Shown here: in pieces, positions 10,265 to 22,929 of the stretch
Numbering within the stretch: the first letter of the stretch is position 1
How the letters are laid out: each line of letters starts with the position of its first letter
DNA from: Sipunculus nudus
Taxonomy: Eukaryota > Annelida > Sipuncula > Golfingiida > Sipunculidae
DNA: 64,000 nt
NCBI GenBank assembly: GCA_026874595.1
Contig: CM049313.1
Coordinates: forward strand, 12,769,508 to 12,833,507
Direction of reading: 5' to 3'
Made by a program: the position numbers and the translations under genes
Notes under the pieces: generated by a model
Seen by the model: only the letters and a program-made list of their open reading frames with translations
What the model was told of the DNA's origin: nothing
Databases searched by the model: none

Positions 10265-12245
10265 TGGTTCAATGATATTGGTGGCTATAATCTGAACTGT
10301 GGTTTCCAAGGATATCCCACATAGGTCTGTCTAGAAGTCATATTGGAACATTTATTTTAACTGCATCTGCTAAAGCTAAGTGGACAGAAGGATGAAAGAC
10401 TGACTGATAGAGCTTAGAAGTCTGACTGAAAATCAGTGAAGAAAAAAAAAAATAATATATTTTTACTGTTTCTTGTGATCATTAGTGCTGTGCAGGTGCT
10501 TGAGAAGAGTCTGAAGACTGGGAGAATTATATATTCATTAAAACCTCTGAATGAATGCTCTGAAGTTGTCAGTTTGTATTTATAAACTTTGATGGCTAAT
10601 ATTGATGGTAAGTCTGGGAAGAAGCATGCAATAAGTATGTTTGGGTTTGAAGCCTCAAAACAGAAATAGTTCCATTTCCTCAGCTTCAAAGAGACTGTTC
10701 TGCCGGAAGTCAGTTGAGTGAACCTGAGAGCTGAAATTCATATGTCAATATCCAAGATGAGTGGATTACAGCAAGAAGGTCAGACACTGAAAAAAAAAAG
10801 TATCATGCCAGGCCGCTTGAAGCCATGCACCCAATTAGCATGAGTCACACATTGTAATTAGACTAATTAGTTAAAGACTACCTGATAGGGGCTCGGTGAC
10901 ACCCTATAATTGGCTTGTCTGCTTACTCACAGAGAACACCATGACAAAAACTCGCCCAATCTTAACTATGAATATGAATTAAATTACACATAGTAATTGT
11001 CAAATAACCCTAAAGGTGCAACTTTAAAGCAAAATATCCTGTATAAAACTTTTTTTGTCTTGCTAGATTTTTTTCACCTTCATGAATTTTTTTGTATTTT
11101 TTGGTGACATTTCAGAGTTAGTGTTTCATACATTTAGTGAACAGTTCCATTTTGAATCCCCAAAAAAACTTTAGAATTTGTAGTGTTAAATATAAGATTT
11201 CATGAATATCTAGAATGCAATTATTCTTTCAATTTTCTCTCTCTAGAATATAAAAATTGGCTATTTCAATTTGCAATTAAATGGTGTTTCTGGGAAAAAA
11301 TACTAAATCAGTTCATGAGATTCATTCTAACATCACAAATTCAGTCAAAGAAAACTAGTTTTTTAACTGTATATGCTGAATCCCCATGACGGAGCAAGTC
11401 ATCAAGTTTTACTTTCTAATTGAATGCTGTTACAATAATTTTCACTTTTGTACACATATATTTAATGCAATGAATATATCACTTTATAAAATGAGTAATC
11501 ATTTTTATACAATGCTATGACCATATGACAGCATTTTATGTTCTTTTGTTGAGGTCAGAGTAGGAGCCAGAGATGATTTTGTCATAAGATTACGTTTTTT
11601 ACAGAGATCTTCCTTTAATCACCATAACCCGTCTACATGGTTAGGCACTGAGTAGCTTTATGACAGCAGCATACTTCCTTCTTTTGATGACTGTAATGTT
11701 AATTAACCTTCATACAGGCAGTAATTACTCAAAATCTGACATCCCTCAGGGAAGTTTCTTATCATTGCCACAGCTAGCACAGGTGATGAGTCATGTGACA
11801 ACCAATCTACCAGGTAATATCTAACGCATCATTGAGTCATTCTGATGGTTTATGAAAATGATGAGAGCATGAGAAAGAGGATTAGAATATCACAGTACCA
11901 GCACTGCATCCTCAGACTGACCAACACTGTCAGATCATGTATACATATCTGATCTGCATATAAGATGAAGGTGTTTTTTAATTGTAGACTCATGTTTTTG
12001 CCATAACCCCTGTTTGTATGTCATAATAAAGTTAATATTCCACATTGTATGATGCACATCTGTTAATACGATAACAAGGCCTACAGGCCTAATGCGAACC
12101 TGTGCAAAGTTTGGGAGTATGAATGGAGGTTTATTTTTAAGATTTGATATTGATCCTCTTAAGTCCTGTATATCTACCTTAGTCATTATGATTTCAGCAA
12201 AATGGACTTTTCGGACCTGCAAGTTTCAGACTAGGACATTTTAAA
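10265..12245. other. Intron, no gene or repeat recognised
   Basis: A stretch at 10830-10920 is of more even composition than its surroundings and has TAATTAG/CTAATTAG motifs of the homeodomain-site type. Nothing further is supported. Confidence 0.4.
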
Positions 12246-13050
12246 ACTAGATCATGGGTAGTCGACAAGCGACGATGTGTATCCACAGAAATCAGAGTGG
12301 GACGGGTAAAGTGAGGCATGGATTAAGTGACAAGGGGAACAGAGTGGGGTGTGTTGCATATTAGCATGGATGTCTACAGAGTAAACGTGAATGTAGGTGG
12401 CGCCATCTGGCATAAAATCGAGAAAGCTGTCCAGGATGTATAAACCTGCAAAATTTCAGGTGGAAAAGTCAAACCACTGCTGAGATATGAGTGATTTTAT
12501 CCCAAGGCAGATGAACAGATGGATGCTGTGCATAAGTGGTTGCAGGTGGCGCCACCAGTTTTCCCTATGAGGAGGAGCTATGTGAGATCTATACACATGC
12601 AAAATTTTGGCCCAATCGGTTAAACAGTTCCCGAGATATGAGCTTGGATGTCTGCAGAGTAAACGTGAATGAAGGTGGCGCCACCTGTCATAAAATCGAG
12701 AAAGCTGTCCAGGATGTATAAACCTGCAAAATTTCAGGTGGAAAAGTCAAACCACTGCTGAGATATGAGTAATTTTATCCAAAGGCAGATGAACAGATGG
12801 ACGCTGTGCAAAAATGGTTGCAGGTGGCGCCACCATTTTTAGTGTATGTCATAAAGCTATCAAAGGGTTACATTTGTGCAAAAATTTTAGCCTGGTCGGT
12901 CAAACGGTTCCAGAGATATGTGGGTTTATGTGTGGAAACAGACGCACAAATGGACGCTGGGCAGCGAGGAAAGGTCAGAGGTCAACTGAAAATGAGGGCA
13001 CAGCAGTTTACATGTGACCTGATGATAAACCCGATTCGCTTAAAATGCAA
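12246..13050 (+). repeat. GGCGCC-bearing repeat block, family P1, copy 1
   Basis: Head GTCGACAAGCGAC.A.GTGTATCC, shared with 30890-32310. The core is a ~280-bp dimer of two half-units with GGTGGCGCCACC or a close variant at 12396, 12545, 12674 and 12823 (alternating spacing of ~130 and ~148 bp). It continues into GAGATATGTGGGTTTATGTG and GGAAAGGTCAGAGGTCAA, also found in the second copy. Open frames inside are by-products. Confidence 0.8.
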
Positions 13051-13102
13051 ACCAAGTTTTTTCAAACAGTTTAAAGATATAGTTCCAATAATCTAGGAAT
13101 TC

Positions 13103-13175
13103 TGCATCTAGACATTGTGTGTTAGTCGTCTAGACGCTGTGTCTAGACGTCTAGACACATTGTCTAGACACCCGC
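13103..13175. repeat. Cluster of GTCTAGAC palindromes
   Basis: The 8-bp palindrome GTCTAGAC (or CGTCTAGACG) recurs about five times within 70 bp. This could be a local palindromic expansion or a structured DNA tip. Confidence 0.7.
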
Positions 13176-13469
13176 CAGAGCCAGGTCGTTGCCATGGTGA
13201 TGTCTGGACCCCACCTGTTTGTACTGAGTGACCTCTTGACTTGGCTGCTGAAACTCAGCATGTTGTCAAATCTGTTTTTCAAACACAGAAAGCCTTTTTC
13301 AATTGGCTACAATGCTTTTTAAAGCTGTATTTACCCAATCTATTCTTATAAAACTGGCAGAACCCTACCACAGAATAAGTTTAAACCAATCAGTGTAACA
13401 GTTTCATCATGAATTAGTGTATAAGCTAGGAGAGTTTAAAATTACATTTTCACTTGTAAAAAACCCATT

Positions 13470-13982
13470 AATTTAGGTGGCGCCACCAATACCTCAATTT
13501 CAGATATGACATATGTGACAAACATTGGTATAAAATTTGGTCATTATAGCTCTAGCCGTTTCTGAGATTTTAATTTTAGTGTGCTTTTTTGGACAGATGA
13601 CTAAGTTCAACCTCCTGTAACTCTGCCAAAAATCTCCAAACTGGAACCATTCGAACAAACTTGAGAAAGATTGTTCCAGGGATCATTTCTGTGAAATATT
13701 GGACAATTTGGCTGGACAGTTTCGGAGAAGAAGATTTTTAAAGCTTTTTTTAGCTTTACCCCCTTAAAATCTAAGAAAATGCAGTTAGAAAAAAATAAAC
13801 AAAATCTGATAGAGTTTTTTAGATGAACGATTATTTGCAAAAAAATTGGTGATGCTAGCTTCTGCCGTTTTTGAGATAGCTATGGTTAACGTACAGATGA
13901 CTGTCGACGGACAACACACATCAGACGACGCATGACGGACGACGGAGCACCATCGCATAAGCTCACAGGTTTGCTAAAAACT
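13470..13982 (+). repeat. GGCGCC-bearing repeat block with ACGG-type tail
   Basis: Starts near GGTGGCGCCACC at 13476-13487. It contains two related sub-units, each ending in a 'GCCGTTTcTGAGAT' type block. It ends GACGGACGACGGAGCACC and a short hairpin-like TAAGCTCAC...TTTGCTAAAAA. The architecture matches the Helentron-like tails at 18.2-22.2 kb, but the core sequence is different. Confidence 0.6.
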
Positions 13983-14306
13983 GAAACATTATTTAACCCA
14001 AACATTCCAGATACCATAGGTATGCTTCTATCATATTTAATGTATATATGATTCATTTAACTGGTTTATTTCTTTTACATGCATACTCTGTACAGTTTTT
14101 TTTTTGTTTAAAGCCATCAAATCTTTCAATCAAATAAACAAAATAGAATGACTGGCAAACACAGGTAATAGCATAACCCTCACTCGGTTTGGAGGTAATT
14201 ATACATAAGTAAGTTTGACATGGACGGAGACCGGTCAATGACAGATCTAAACCCACAATCATTAGTCAAAACTATCACATCTGATCAGAGATTCTGTAAT
14301 ACTTAC

Positions 14307-14507
14307 TGCTGATACTTCAAGGAGTTTGACATGGAAGGTTTCATCGAGTTCTGGAACAGTCTCTCCCCTGACCTTGACGGTCAGCTGGACCACTGTCTGT
14401 CCATCCCCGAATATGATCTCACCACTGTCTTCCATAAAATCATCGTCAGGGTCATCGATCCCCCAGATAACAGTGACATTCTTGATACTTCCTCCTGTCC
14501 TTATAAC
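14307..14507 (-). CDS. ADGRV1: ADGRV1-like exon 2 of 10 in window (Calx-beta core)
   Basis: 67 codons, phase 0 in and out, with acceptor GTCTAG and donor GCA|GTAAGT. The product begins VIRTGGSIKNVTVIWG, the 'R-x-GG-x-x-x-V-x-V-x-W' strand pair of a Calx-beta domain. It continues with an acidic DDPDDDFMEDSG loop, likely Ca2+-binding by family analogy, and then GETVPELDETFHVKLLEVS. It joins the previous exon as SVVNLR|VIRTGG, a natural Calx-beta reading. A 9.4-kb intron loaded with the satellite-like array and nested elements separates it from the upstream exon. Confidence 0.88.
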
Positions 14508-16163
14508 CTAGACAGGACAAAATGCAAGTACTTAAACACTGAAATGTCCAAAATTGTGGAATTATTGATGGTGCAACTATTCTATCACAAAAGATTAAAC
14601 CATTAAAGACAGTATGTGTTGCATAATTCAAGGCAACCCACTATGTGGACCTAAATCAGAAATCAGGTCAGAAATCAGACCTTAACTGTCATCCAAAATG
14701 GAAATTCTTGTAAAATTTTAACCTGCAACATGTTTATGGCATTTTCAGAAGTACTGTTCCAATTTAGGTGGTTCAAACACTCTATGATGAAAGGGATATC
14801 TGTTTGAAGGAAGTTTACTTTCCAAAATATGATACGTTGCAAATATATTGGTTCAGCAAACCTCAAAGTGCTCAGAATTGAATGTTTTACCCCTTAACTT
14901 GCGGAGGATATGTCATTATTGCCTAATTTTGGGTATACAAGGGTATTTTATCATGTCCAGCCTGGGTGTGATGGTGGAACTTATATTATAGCATTGTACC
15001 AACAGCCTAAATGATGTACAGAAGGATATAGGGGACAAAGACCAGTCACTGTGCCTACATGATCATGACTGGAAGTAATTAAGCTAACTAAAATTCACCG
15101 GTCTATATTTCACTAAATTAGTTGCATCTTAATATAACATCACTAAGGCCTACTTTTGGGATTCCTAGGAGATTTAATCACCACCTGTCTGGATTTTAAT
15201 TAGAAGCTTCTTGGTAGTACAAGGTTGAATTTGTCCCCTTTTAACCCTAAAGAAGCTTTCTATGCCCAGATGGACAAAGCGGGAGAGAAGGACAAATAAA
15301 GTCAGCTGAGCATAAATTCACCTGACTACATTTTGAAACAGTAAAAAGGAACATCCAGTCATGGATCTGAATGTTGAAATAAACACATTTTATCTTTTTA
15401 ACCATGTTAAGAAATATACATATTCAACACAATTCATATACCAAGGAAAAGCTCAGAACTCAAAAATATCAAACTACCCAAGCCCTTAATTGTTATTTAC
15501 AGAAATGTGAGGTCTCTGAGAGGTTCAGATGAACCAGGTTGTGTGTCTCAGTAAAATCTCATGAAATGAGAGTCAGGTAACACTGCATTCTTTTCTAATT
15601 ACACACCTAGCGAAGCTACCTTTTCCTATTATAAAGGTGCCTGCCACCTCCCTCCTTCCTGCTTTCTAATTAAATCCAAGAATCAGAAATCTAATAATGA
15701 TGACATATCATAGATGGACAAGAAGCTGATGAACTGTAAGCCAGACTTCCTTGGAGACAATTCAACATTGTATAATCTAATTATACACCCAGCAGTTTCC
15801 TGTCACGTCATCACAGCAGGATGTATCAATACTCCTATATCAGGAGGTGTTACAACGTGATGATCATATATACTGAAATCTGAGATCAGTCATTGTGTGT
15901 TTTACTTTAACAGCAGCGCACTGTCACTAAGCTGTGTAAAGTAACCATACAAACCAAGGAAATTATGTTCCTTAATATAAACAAAATACCTGGATTAATC
16001 TGACTCATAGCAGAAAATATAATGTGGTATAAATGTAGGGGTGATAAACTGGATGTCAAAGGTTAAAACCTACATATACCATGTGGGCATACAGTGAAAG
16101 TCCATACTGTATTGACAACCCATCAGAATATGTTCTGTCTCCCAGGCTATGTATGTTAGGACC
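14508..16163. other. Intron, nothing recognised
   Basis: No repeat family member or gene recognised. A CACGTCATC element near 15804 is an isolated CRE-like match without context. Confidence 0.4.
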
Positions 16164-16745
16164 TTAAAGGCGCCTACTCACCTACCTTTTGATAAAGGAT
16201 TTATGTGATTTCTGGCTTTCTCTTAGCCATGACAACATGACACTCAGGCCTTCTGAAATAAACTGATAGGCCATCGTTCTTCAGTTCATCTAAAATCGAC
16301 GTTTGGGGTGACAGGCTGTCGCTAGCTTTCTCTGTGAATATATTAATGATCTAAGGGTAATTTTGCATGTGAAAAGTTCTTATAACGCCTTTGTGAAGGA
16401 TTCAATAACTTGTTTATCAACAACATGTTTGTAAACACAGCAATGCTGACAAATGGGAAAAACATGTAACCTAAGATGGTATGTTGCATATATGCGGAGG
16501 CAGAAAGGCTGTTTGTTGCAAAACCCCACATGCAAAGCTCTGGCTTATCTGACTTGCTGTCAGATGCACTTGTTAAATTTGTTTGGTTTATTTTTGTGGG
16601 GCCCCACATATTATAAAAACGTTGATATAAACAAAACAAACAGTCTGTGCATGGTGATATCCATGTTTTCTTGCCTTTTTTTTTAAAAGCTCCAAGGGAT
16701 TACCTTTATTTTATAAAGGTCAGATAGGTGATTGAGCCCCTTTAA
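16164..16745. mobile_element. TTAA-flanked MITE-like repeat, copy 2
   Basis: TTAA at 16164-16167 and 16742-16745. Shares TTTATGTGATTTCTGGCTT, ACTTGTTTATCAA, TGCGGAGG.AGAA, GATATAAACAAAACAA and GCTCCAAGGGAT with copy 1. It is longer than copy 1 by an insertion near 16230-16320. Confidence 0.7.
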
Positions 16746-17089
16746 CTAAAGTATGCTTGGTAATAACATGACCATCACAGCCTGGTAGTCACCCCTGCCT
16801 TTAATAAAGAATCTGGGAAAATGAAGGACATGTTTAATTCTTATCTTTAAACAAGTCTTAAGAGGTAAGATTGAAAATAAACCCTTTATACATAATAACC
16901 CACATGAATATACAAAATAAAATTGTATATATATTTTTCTCTCTTATTTCTCTCTTTCTATTTCTCTGACTTTATACACAAACTTTACATACTGCAAAAA
17001 AATATTTAAAAGTTCTGATAATCAATGAGAAGACATTATTTTCTGAAGCATGAGAACAAGTATATTAAATCAATATCAATGAGGTAAAA

Positions 17090-20000
17090 AAAAACAAGTG
17101 ACCCAGGGGTCATGACGCTCAGCTGACCAGGAAGACATTGACAAAAGTAATTTTATCATCTGAATGTCAAATTTGAATGAAATACTTTTTCCAAACTTGA
17201 CCTTTTGTATAAAATCATCCAATATTCATTGGGGTACTATGGAGCTCTGTAGCATGAAGGATATGGGTAACAGACACCTATTTTCAAGGTTTACAAGATG
17301 ACTTTTCAGGGGTCTCCCAGCATGTCAAAAAATAAAATTCTAGGTCCAGTTATTATGATTTGTGCCCTGTTAACAAATCCAAATGTTTATTCTGGGGGGT
17401 ATTTCAAAGCCGCATAGGATGAAGGATATGGGTAACAGAGATGTAATTTCAGGTGCACAAGGAGACTTTTCAGGGGCCTCCCAGCATATCAAGAATGGAG
17501 ATTCTAGGTCAAGTCATTATAATTTGTGCTCTGTTAACAGATGACCAAATCTTTATTCTGGGGAGTACTTCGGAGCCCCAGAGCATGAAGGATATGGGTA
17601 ACAGGGACCTTATTTCGGGTTTCCATGTAGACCTTTTATGGGCTTCCCTGGAGGTGAGGACAGAAGATTCTAGGTCCAGTCATTATGATTTGTGCCCTGT
17701 TAATATATGACAAATCTTTATTCTGGGGGGTACTTCAGAGCCCCATGGCTCACAGAATATGGTTAACAGGGACCTTATTTCGGGTTTCCATGTAGACCTT
17801 TTATGGGCTTCCCTGGAGGTGAGGACAGAAGATTCTAGGTCCAGTCATTATGATTTGGCCCTGTTTACAGATGACCAAATGTTTAAAGATCACAAAAGTA
17901 GAGAAAAAAAATCGTAAAAAATAAAAAAAATATAGGTGGCGCCACCAATCTCCAGAAATTGATGAAACACTCCATGATCAATATCCATGCAAAGAATCAT
18001 GGTGATTAATGCATTAGTTGTTCAGATACTTGAGCTTTTGTATTAAATTTTGCATTATTCTGGGGGGTACTTCAGAACCCCATAGCTCGAAGAATATAGG
18101 TCACAGTGACCTAATTTCAGGTTTAAAAGGAGAATTTCCATAGACCTCCCAGGATTTTAAGTAAGAAGATTCCCGGTCTAGCGGTTACGATTTGTGCCCT
18201 GTTAACAGACAGACGCCTGGATGGCCGGACGGACGACGGACAAAAGGTGATCCCTACAGCTCAGATGACTTTCAGTCAGCTGAGCTAAAAATTGAAAAAA
18301 TACAGGTGGCGCCACCAGAATGCAGAAACTGATGAAACATTTCATGATCAATATCCATGCAAAGAATCATGGTGATCAATATAATAATTGTTCAGATACT
18401 TGAGCTTTTGTATCAAATTTCCCATCATTCTGGGGGGTACTTCGGAGCCCCATAGCTCAGAGGTTATGGGTAACAGAGACCTAATTTCAAGTTTTTAAGG
18501 AAACTTTTCATGGGCCTCTCAGCATGTCAAGAGAGAAGATTCTAGGTCCAGTTGTTACGATTTGTGCCATGTTAACAAATGACTGCATCTTATGAGGTCT
18601 CAAAAATAGAGAAAAAAATTCGTAAAAATAAAAAAAAAAACAGGTGGCGCCACCATACTGCAGAAACTGATGACACATTCCATGATCAATATCCATGCAA
18701 AGAATCATGGTGATCACTGCAATAGTTGTTTAGATACTTGAGCTTTTGTATCAAATTGTCCATTATTCTGAGGGATACTTCAGATGACTTACAGTCAGCT
18801 GAGCTAAAAACACTTAATGATCAATATCCATGCAAAGAATCATGATGATCTCCGTATTAGTTGTTCAGATACTTCAGCTTTTGTATCAAATTGTCCATTA
18901 TTCTGAGGGATACTTCAGAGACCTATAGCTTGAAGGATATGGGTAACAGAGACCTAATTTCAAGTTTCCACAGGCACTCTTCATGGGCCTCCTTGCATGA
19001 CAAGAATGAAGTTTCTAGGTCCAGTTGTTGCAATTTGTACCCTCTTGATAGATAACATAGGTGGCGCCACCAGTCTGCAGGAACTGATGGAACATCTCAT
19101 AATCAATATGTATGCCAAAAATCATGACCATCAGTGATGTAGTTATTGAGATATTGAAGTTTTTGTAAGAAATTTTGGACTTTTCTGGGGGGTACTTTGG
19201 GGCCCCATAGCTTGAAGGATATGGGTAACAGAGACCTAATTTCTGGTTTCCAAGGAGATTTTTCATGGACCTCCCAGGATGTCAAGTAAGAAGATTCCAG
19301 TTCTAGCGGTTACGATTTGTGCCTGGTTAACGGACAGACAGAGGGACAGACGGACAGACAGACAGACGGACAGACAGACAGACGGACGACGGACAAAGAG
19401 TGATCGCTATAGCTCAGATGACTTTCAGTCAGCTGAGCTAAAAAATACAGGTGGCGCCACCAGAATGCAGAAACTGATGAAACATTTCATGATCAATATC
19501 CATGCAAAGAATCATGGTGATCAATATAATAATTGTTCAGATACTTGAGCTTTTGTATCAAATTTTCCATTATTCGGGGGGGTACTTCGGAGCCCCATAG
19601 CTCAGAGGTTATGGGTAACAGAGACCTAATTTCAAGTGTTTAAGGAGACTTTTCATGGGCCTCTCAGCATGTCGAGAATGAAGATTCTAGGTCCAGTTGT
19701 TACGATTTGTGCCATGTTAACAGATGACCACATCTTATGAGGTCTCAAAAATAGAGAAAAAAATTCATAAAAATAAAAAAAATACAGGTGGCGCCACCAG
19801 ACTGCAGAAACTGATGAAACATTCCATGATCAATATCCATGCAAAGAATCATGGTGATCAATGCAATAGTTGTTCAGATACTGGAGCTTTTGAATCAAAT
19901 TTTCCATTATTCTGGGGGGTATTTCGGAGCCTCATAGCTCAGAGGTTATGGGTAACAGAGACTTAATTTCAGGTTTCCAAAGAGACTTTTCATGGGCCTC

Positions 20001-22155
20001 CCGAAATTTCAAGAAAGAAGATTCTAGGTCCAGTCATTACAATTTGTGCCCTGTTAACAGATGACCACATCTCAAGAGGTCTCAAAAATAAAGAAAAAAA
20101 TTCGTAAAAATAAAAAAAATATAGGTGGCGCCACCAGACTGCAGAAACTGATGAAACATTCCATGATCAATATCCATGCACAGAATCATGGTGATCAATG
20201 CAATAGTTGTTCAGATACTTGAGCTTTTGTATCAAATTGTCCATTTTCTGGGGGGTACTTCGGAGCCCCATAGCTCAGAGGTTATGGGTAACAGAGACCT
20301 AATTTCAGGTTTCCAAGGAGATTTTTCATGGTACTCCCTGGATGTCAAGTTAGAAGATTCCAGGTCCAGTGGTTACGATTTGTGCCTGGTTAACGGACAG
20401 ACAGACGGACAGACGGACAGACAGACGGACAGACAGACAGACGGACGACGGACAAAGAGTGATCGCTATAGCTCAGATGACTTTCAGTCAGCTGAGCTAA
20501 AAATCATGACCATCAGTGATGTAGTTATTGAGATATTGAAGTTTTTGTATGAAATTTTTGACTACTCTGGGGGGGTACTTTGGGGCCCCATAGCTCGAAG
20601 GATATGGGTAACAGAGACCTAATTTCTGGTTTCCATGGAGACTTTTCATAGGTCTTCTAGTGTGTTGAGAATGAAGATTCTAGGTCCAGTCCTTACTATT
20701 TGTGCCATGCTAACAGATGACAGCATCCTTAAAGGTCTCAAAAATAGAGGAAAAAATCGTAAAAAATCGAACCATACAGGTGGCGCCACCAGTCTGCAGG
20801 AACAGATGACACATCTCATTGGTCAATAGTTATGCCACAAATCATGACCATCATTCAAGTAGTTAATGAGATATTGAAGTTTTTGTATGAAATTTTTGAC
20901 TACTCTGGGGGGGGGGGTACTTTGGGGCCCCATAGCTTGAAGGATATGGTTAACAGAGACCTAATTTCTGGTTTCCAAGGATATTTTTCATGGACCTCTC
21001 AGTGTGTCAAGAATGAAGATTCTAGGTCCAGTCGTTACGATTTGTGCCATGCTAACAGATGACAGCATCCTTAAAGGTCTCAAAAATAGAGGAAAAAATC
21101 GTAAAAAATCGAACAATAAAGGTGGCACCACCAGTCTGCAGGAAGTGATGACACATCTCATGATCAATAGTTATGCCACAAATCATGACCATCAGTCAAG
21201 TAGTTAATGAGATATTGAAGTTTTTGTATGAAATTTTTAACTTTTCTTGGGGGTACTTTGGGGCTCCATAGCTCGAAGAATATGGGTAACAGAGACCTAA
21301 TTTCTGGTTTCCATGGAGACTTTTCATAGGTCTCTCAGTGTGTCAAGAATGAAGATTCTAGGTCCAGTCTTAACGATTTGTGCCTTGTTAACAGATGTTT
21401 ACATTTTGAAAGGTCTCAAAAAAAGAGAAAAAAATTCGTAAAAAATTGAATGATACAGGTGGCGCCACCAGTCTGCAGGAAGTGATGGAACATCTCATGA
21501 TCAATATGTATGACAAAAATCATGACCATCAGTTTAATATTTAATGAGAAATTGAAGTTTTTGTTTGAATTTTTTTACTTTTCTGGGGGGTAGTTTGGGG
21601 CCCCATAGCTGAAAGGATATGGGTAACAGAGACCTAATTTCTGGTTTCCATGGAGACTTTTCATAGGTCTCTCAGTGTGTCGAGAATGAAGATTCTAAGT
21701 CCAGTCATTACGATTTGTGCCTTGTTAACAGATGTTCACATTTTTAAAGGTCTCAAAAATAGAGAAAAAAATTCATAAAAAATCGAAAAATATAGGTGGC
21801 GCCACCAGTCTTCAGGAACTGATGGAACCTCTCATGATCAATATGTATGCCAAAAATCATGACCATCAGTCAAGTAGTTAATGAGATATTGAAGTTTTTG
21901 TATGAAATTTTGGACTTTTCTGGGGGGTACTTTGGGGCCCCATAGCTCGAAGGATATGGGTAACAGAGACCTAATTTCTGGTGTCCAAGGAGATTTTTCA
22001 TGGACCTCCCAGCATGTCAAGTAAGAAGATTCCAGTTCTAGCGGTTACGATTTGTGCCTGATTAACGGACAGACAGACGGACAGACAGACAGACGGACGA
22101 CGGACAAAGAGTGATCGCTATAGCTCAGATGACTTTCAGTCAGCTGAGCTAATAA
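17090..22155 (+). repeat. 5-kb composite array of ~340-bp Helentron-like units
   Basis: Starts near CAAGTGACCCAGGGGTCATG. The core unit contains GGTGGCGCCACC, CAGTCTGCAGGAACTGATG, TGATCAATAT, CTGGGGGGTACTT..GGCCCCATAGCT, GGATATGGGTAACAGAGACC and GGTTACGATTTGTGCC. The palindrome falls at 17935, 18305, 18643, 19060, 19450, 19787, 20124, 20779, 21121 (variant), 21458 and 21795, a period mostly of 337-342 bp. The 3' terminal module (AGCTCAGATGAC..GTCAGCTGAGCT followed by A-rich DNA) appears complete at ~18290, 19441, 20503 and 22152, and partly at ~18812. The block is therefore several elements fused head to tail or nested. Internal open frames are not genes. Confidence 0.9.
22064..22155 (+). repeat. 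ACGG/ACAG microsatellite and 3' hairpin of the array element
   Basis: Tandem GACA/GACG tetramers are followed by GATCGCTATAGCTCAGATGA and a stem-loop (TAGCTCAGaTGAC / GTCAgCTGAGCTA, one mismatch) before A-rich sequence. The same module is present at about 19328-19445 and 20394-20505. A terminal hairpin preceded by a variable microsatellite is the structure of Helentron-associated (HINE) and bivalve pearl elements. Confidence 0.75.
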
Positions 22156-22486
22156 AGACCTTTAACCAAGATGGATAAGACACACAAAAAATATAAATTT
22201 AAGGCCCAAAAAAAATATGGTTCTCAAGCAACGCCCACGTCAATTCTAACCCCAGTATAAAAAAAATTTTATTTTCATTTTCATTTTTCAAGAAGATAAA
22301 ATAATACAATTTTTTATCAGATTTCCTTTTTTATGTAGTACTTTTACCTGTATAGCAAAAAATCTGTTATATGTATGGTTGGGACAATAACCGATATCTA
22401 AGATTATCACAATATCTGACAGCTGCAATAATTGTATTGTTAACTTCCCTGTTATCGTGATATTATGATATGCTTACTTGTAAATA

Positions 22487-22765
22487 GTTCTGGAACACAC
22501 ACATGCTCTTTTATTTGGGTTAATACCAAAAGATTATGACATCACCAGTGTTTTTCTGTGTTCAGAAAATCAAATATTTTCAAGGATAACATTTATTTTA
22601 ATATGGGTATGTTCAAAATGACAGTGGTGGACAAACTGACAGAATAACATTCTCTAACTAGAATATCAGCAGAAGCTGACAAAAGCCCTCAGCTCATGAT
22701 TTTCTGAACACAGAAAGACCCTGGTGATGTCATAATCTTGGGCATGTGTGTGTTCCAGAACAGTG
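22487..22765. repeat. Foldback inverted repeat
   Basis: Left arm TCTGGAACACACACATGC...GATTATGACATCACCAGTG...TTCTGTGTTCAGAAAATCA; right arm the complement (TGATTTTCTGAACACAGAA...TGATGTCATAATCTTGGGCA...TGTGTTCCAGAAC). Arms are ~75-100 bp with ~110 bp between them. The transcribed strand would fold into a long hairpin. Confidence 0.8.
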
Positions 22766-22929
22766 TTTATATGTGGTAACAGTAACAAGAATGAAATATT
22801 TGTTCTCACATGGTTGTATATCTGTACATGTCTCAGTTATAGATTTAAACTGGAGAGGTATGTAGTACATTTGCAAGTATGGTAAGACTGATCTCATGCA
22901 GCACTCAGAGATCATCAAGGCATATCACT

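Noticed and set aside
19279-21207. Open frames of 60-150 codons in the 17-22 kb block
   Set aside because: The same frames recur with each repeat unit and run through the GACA/GACG microsatellite; no family pattern.
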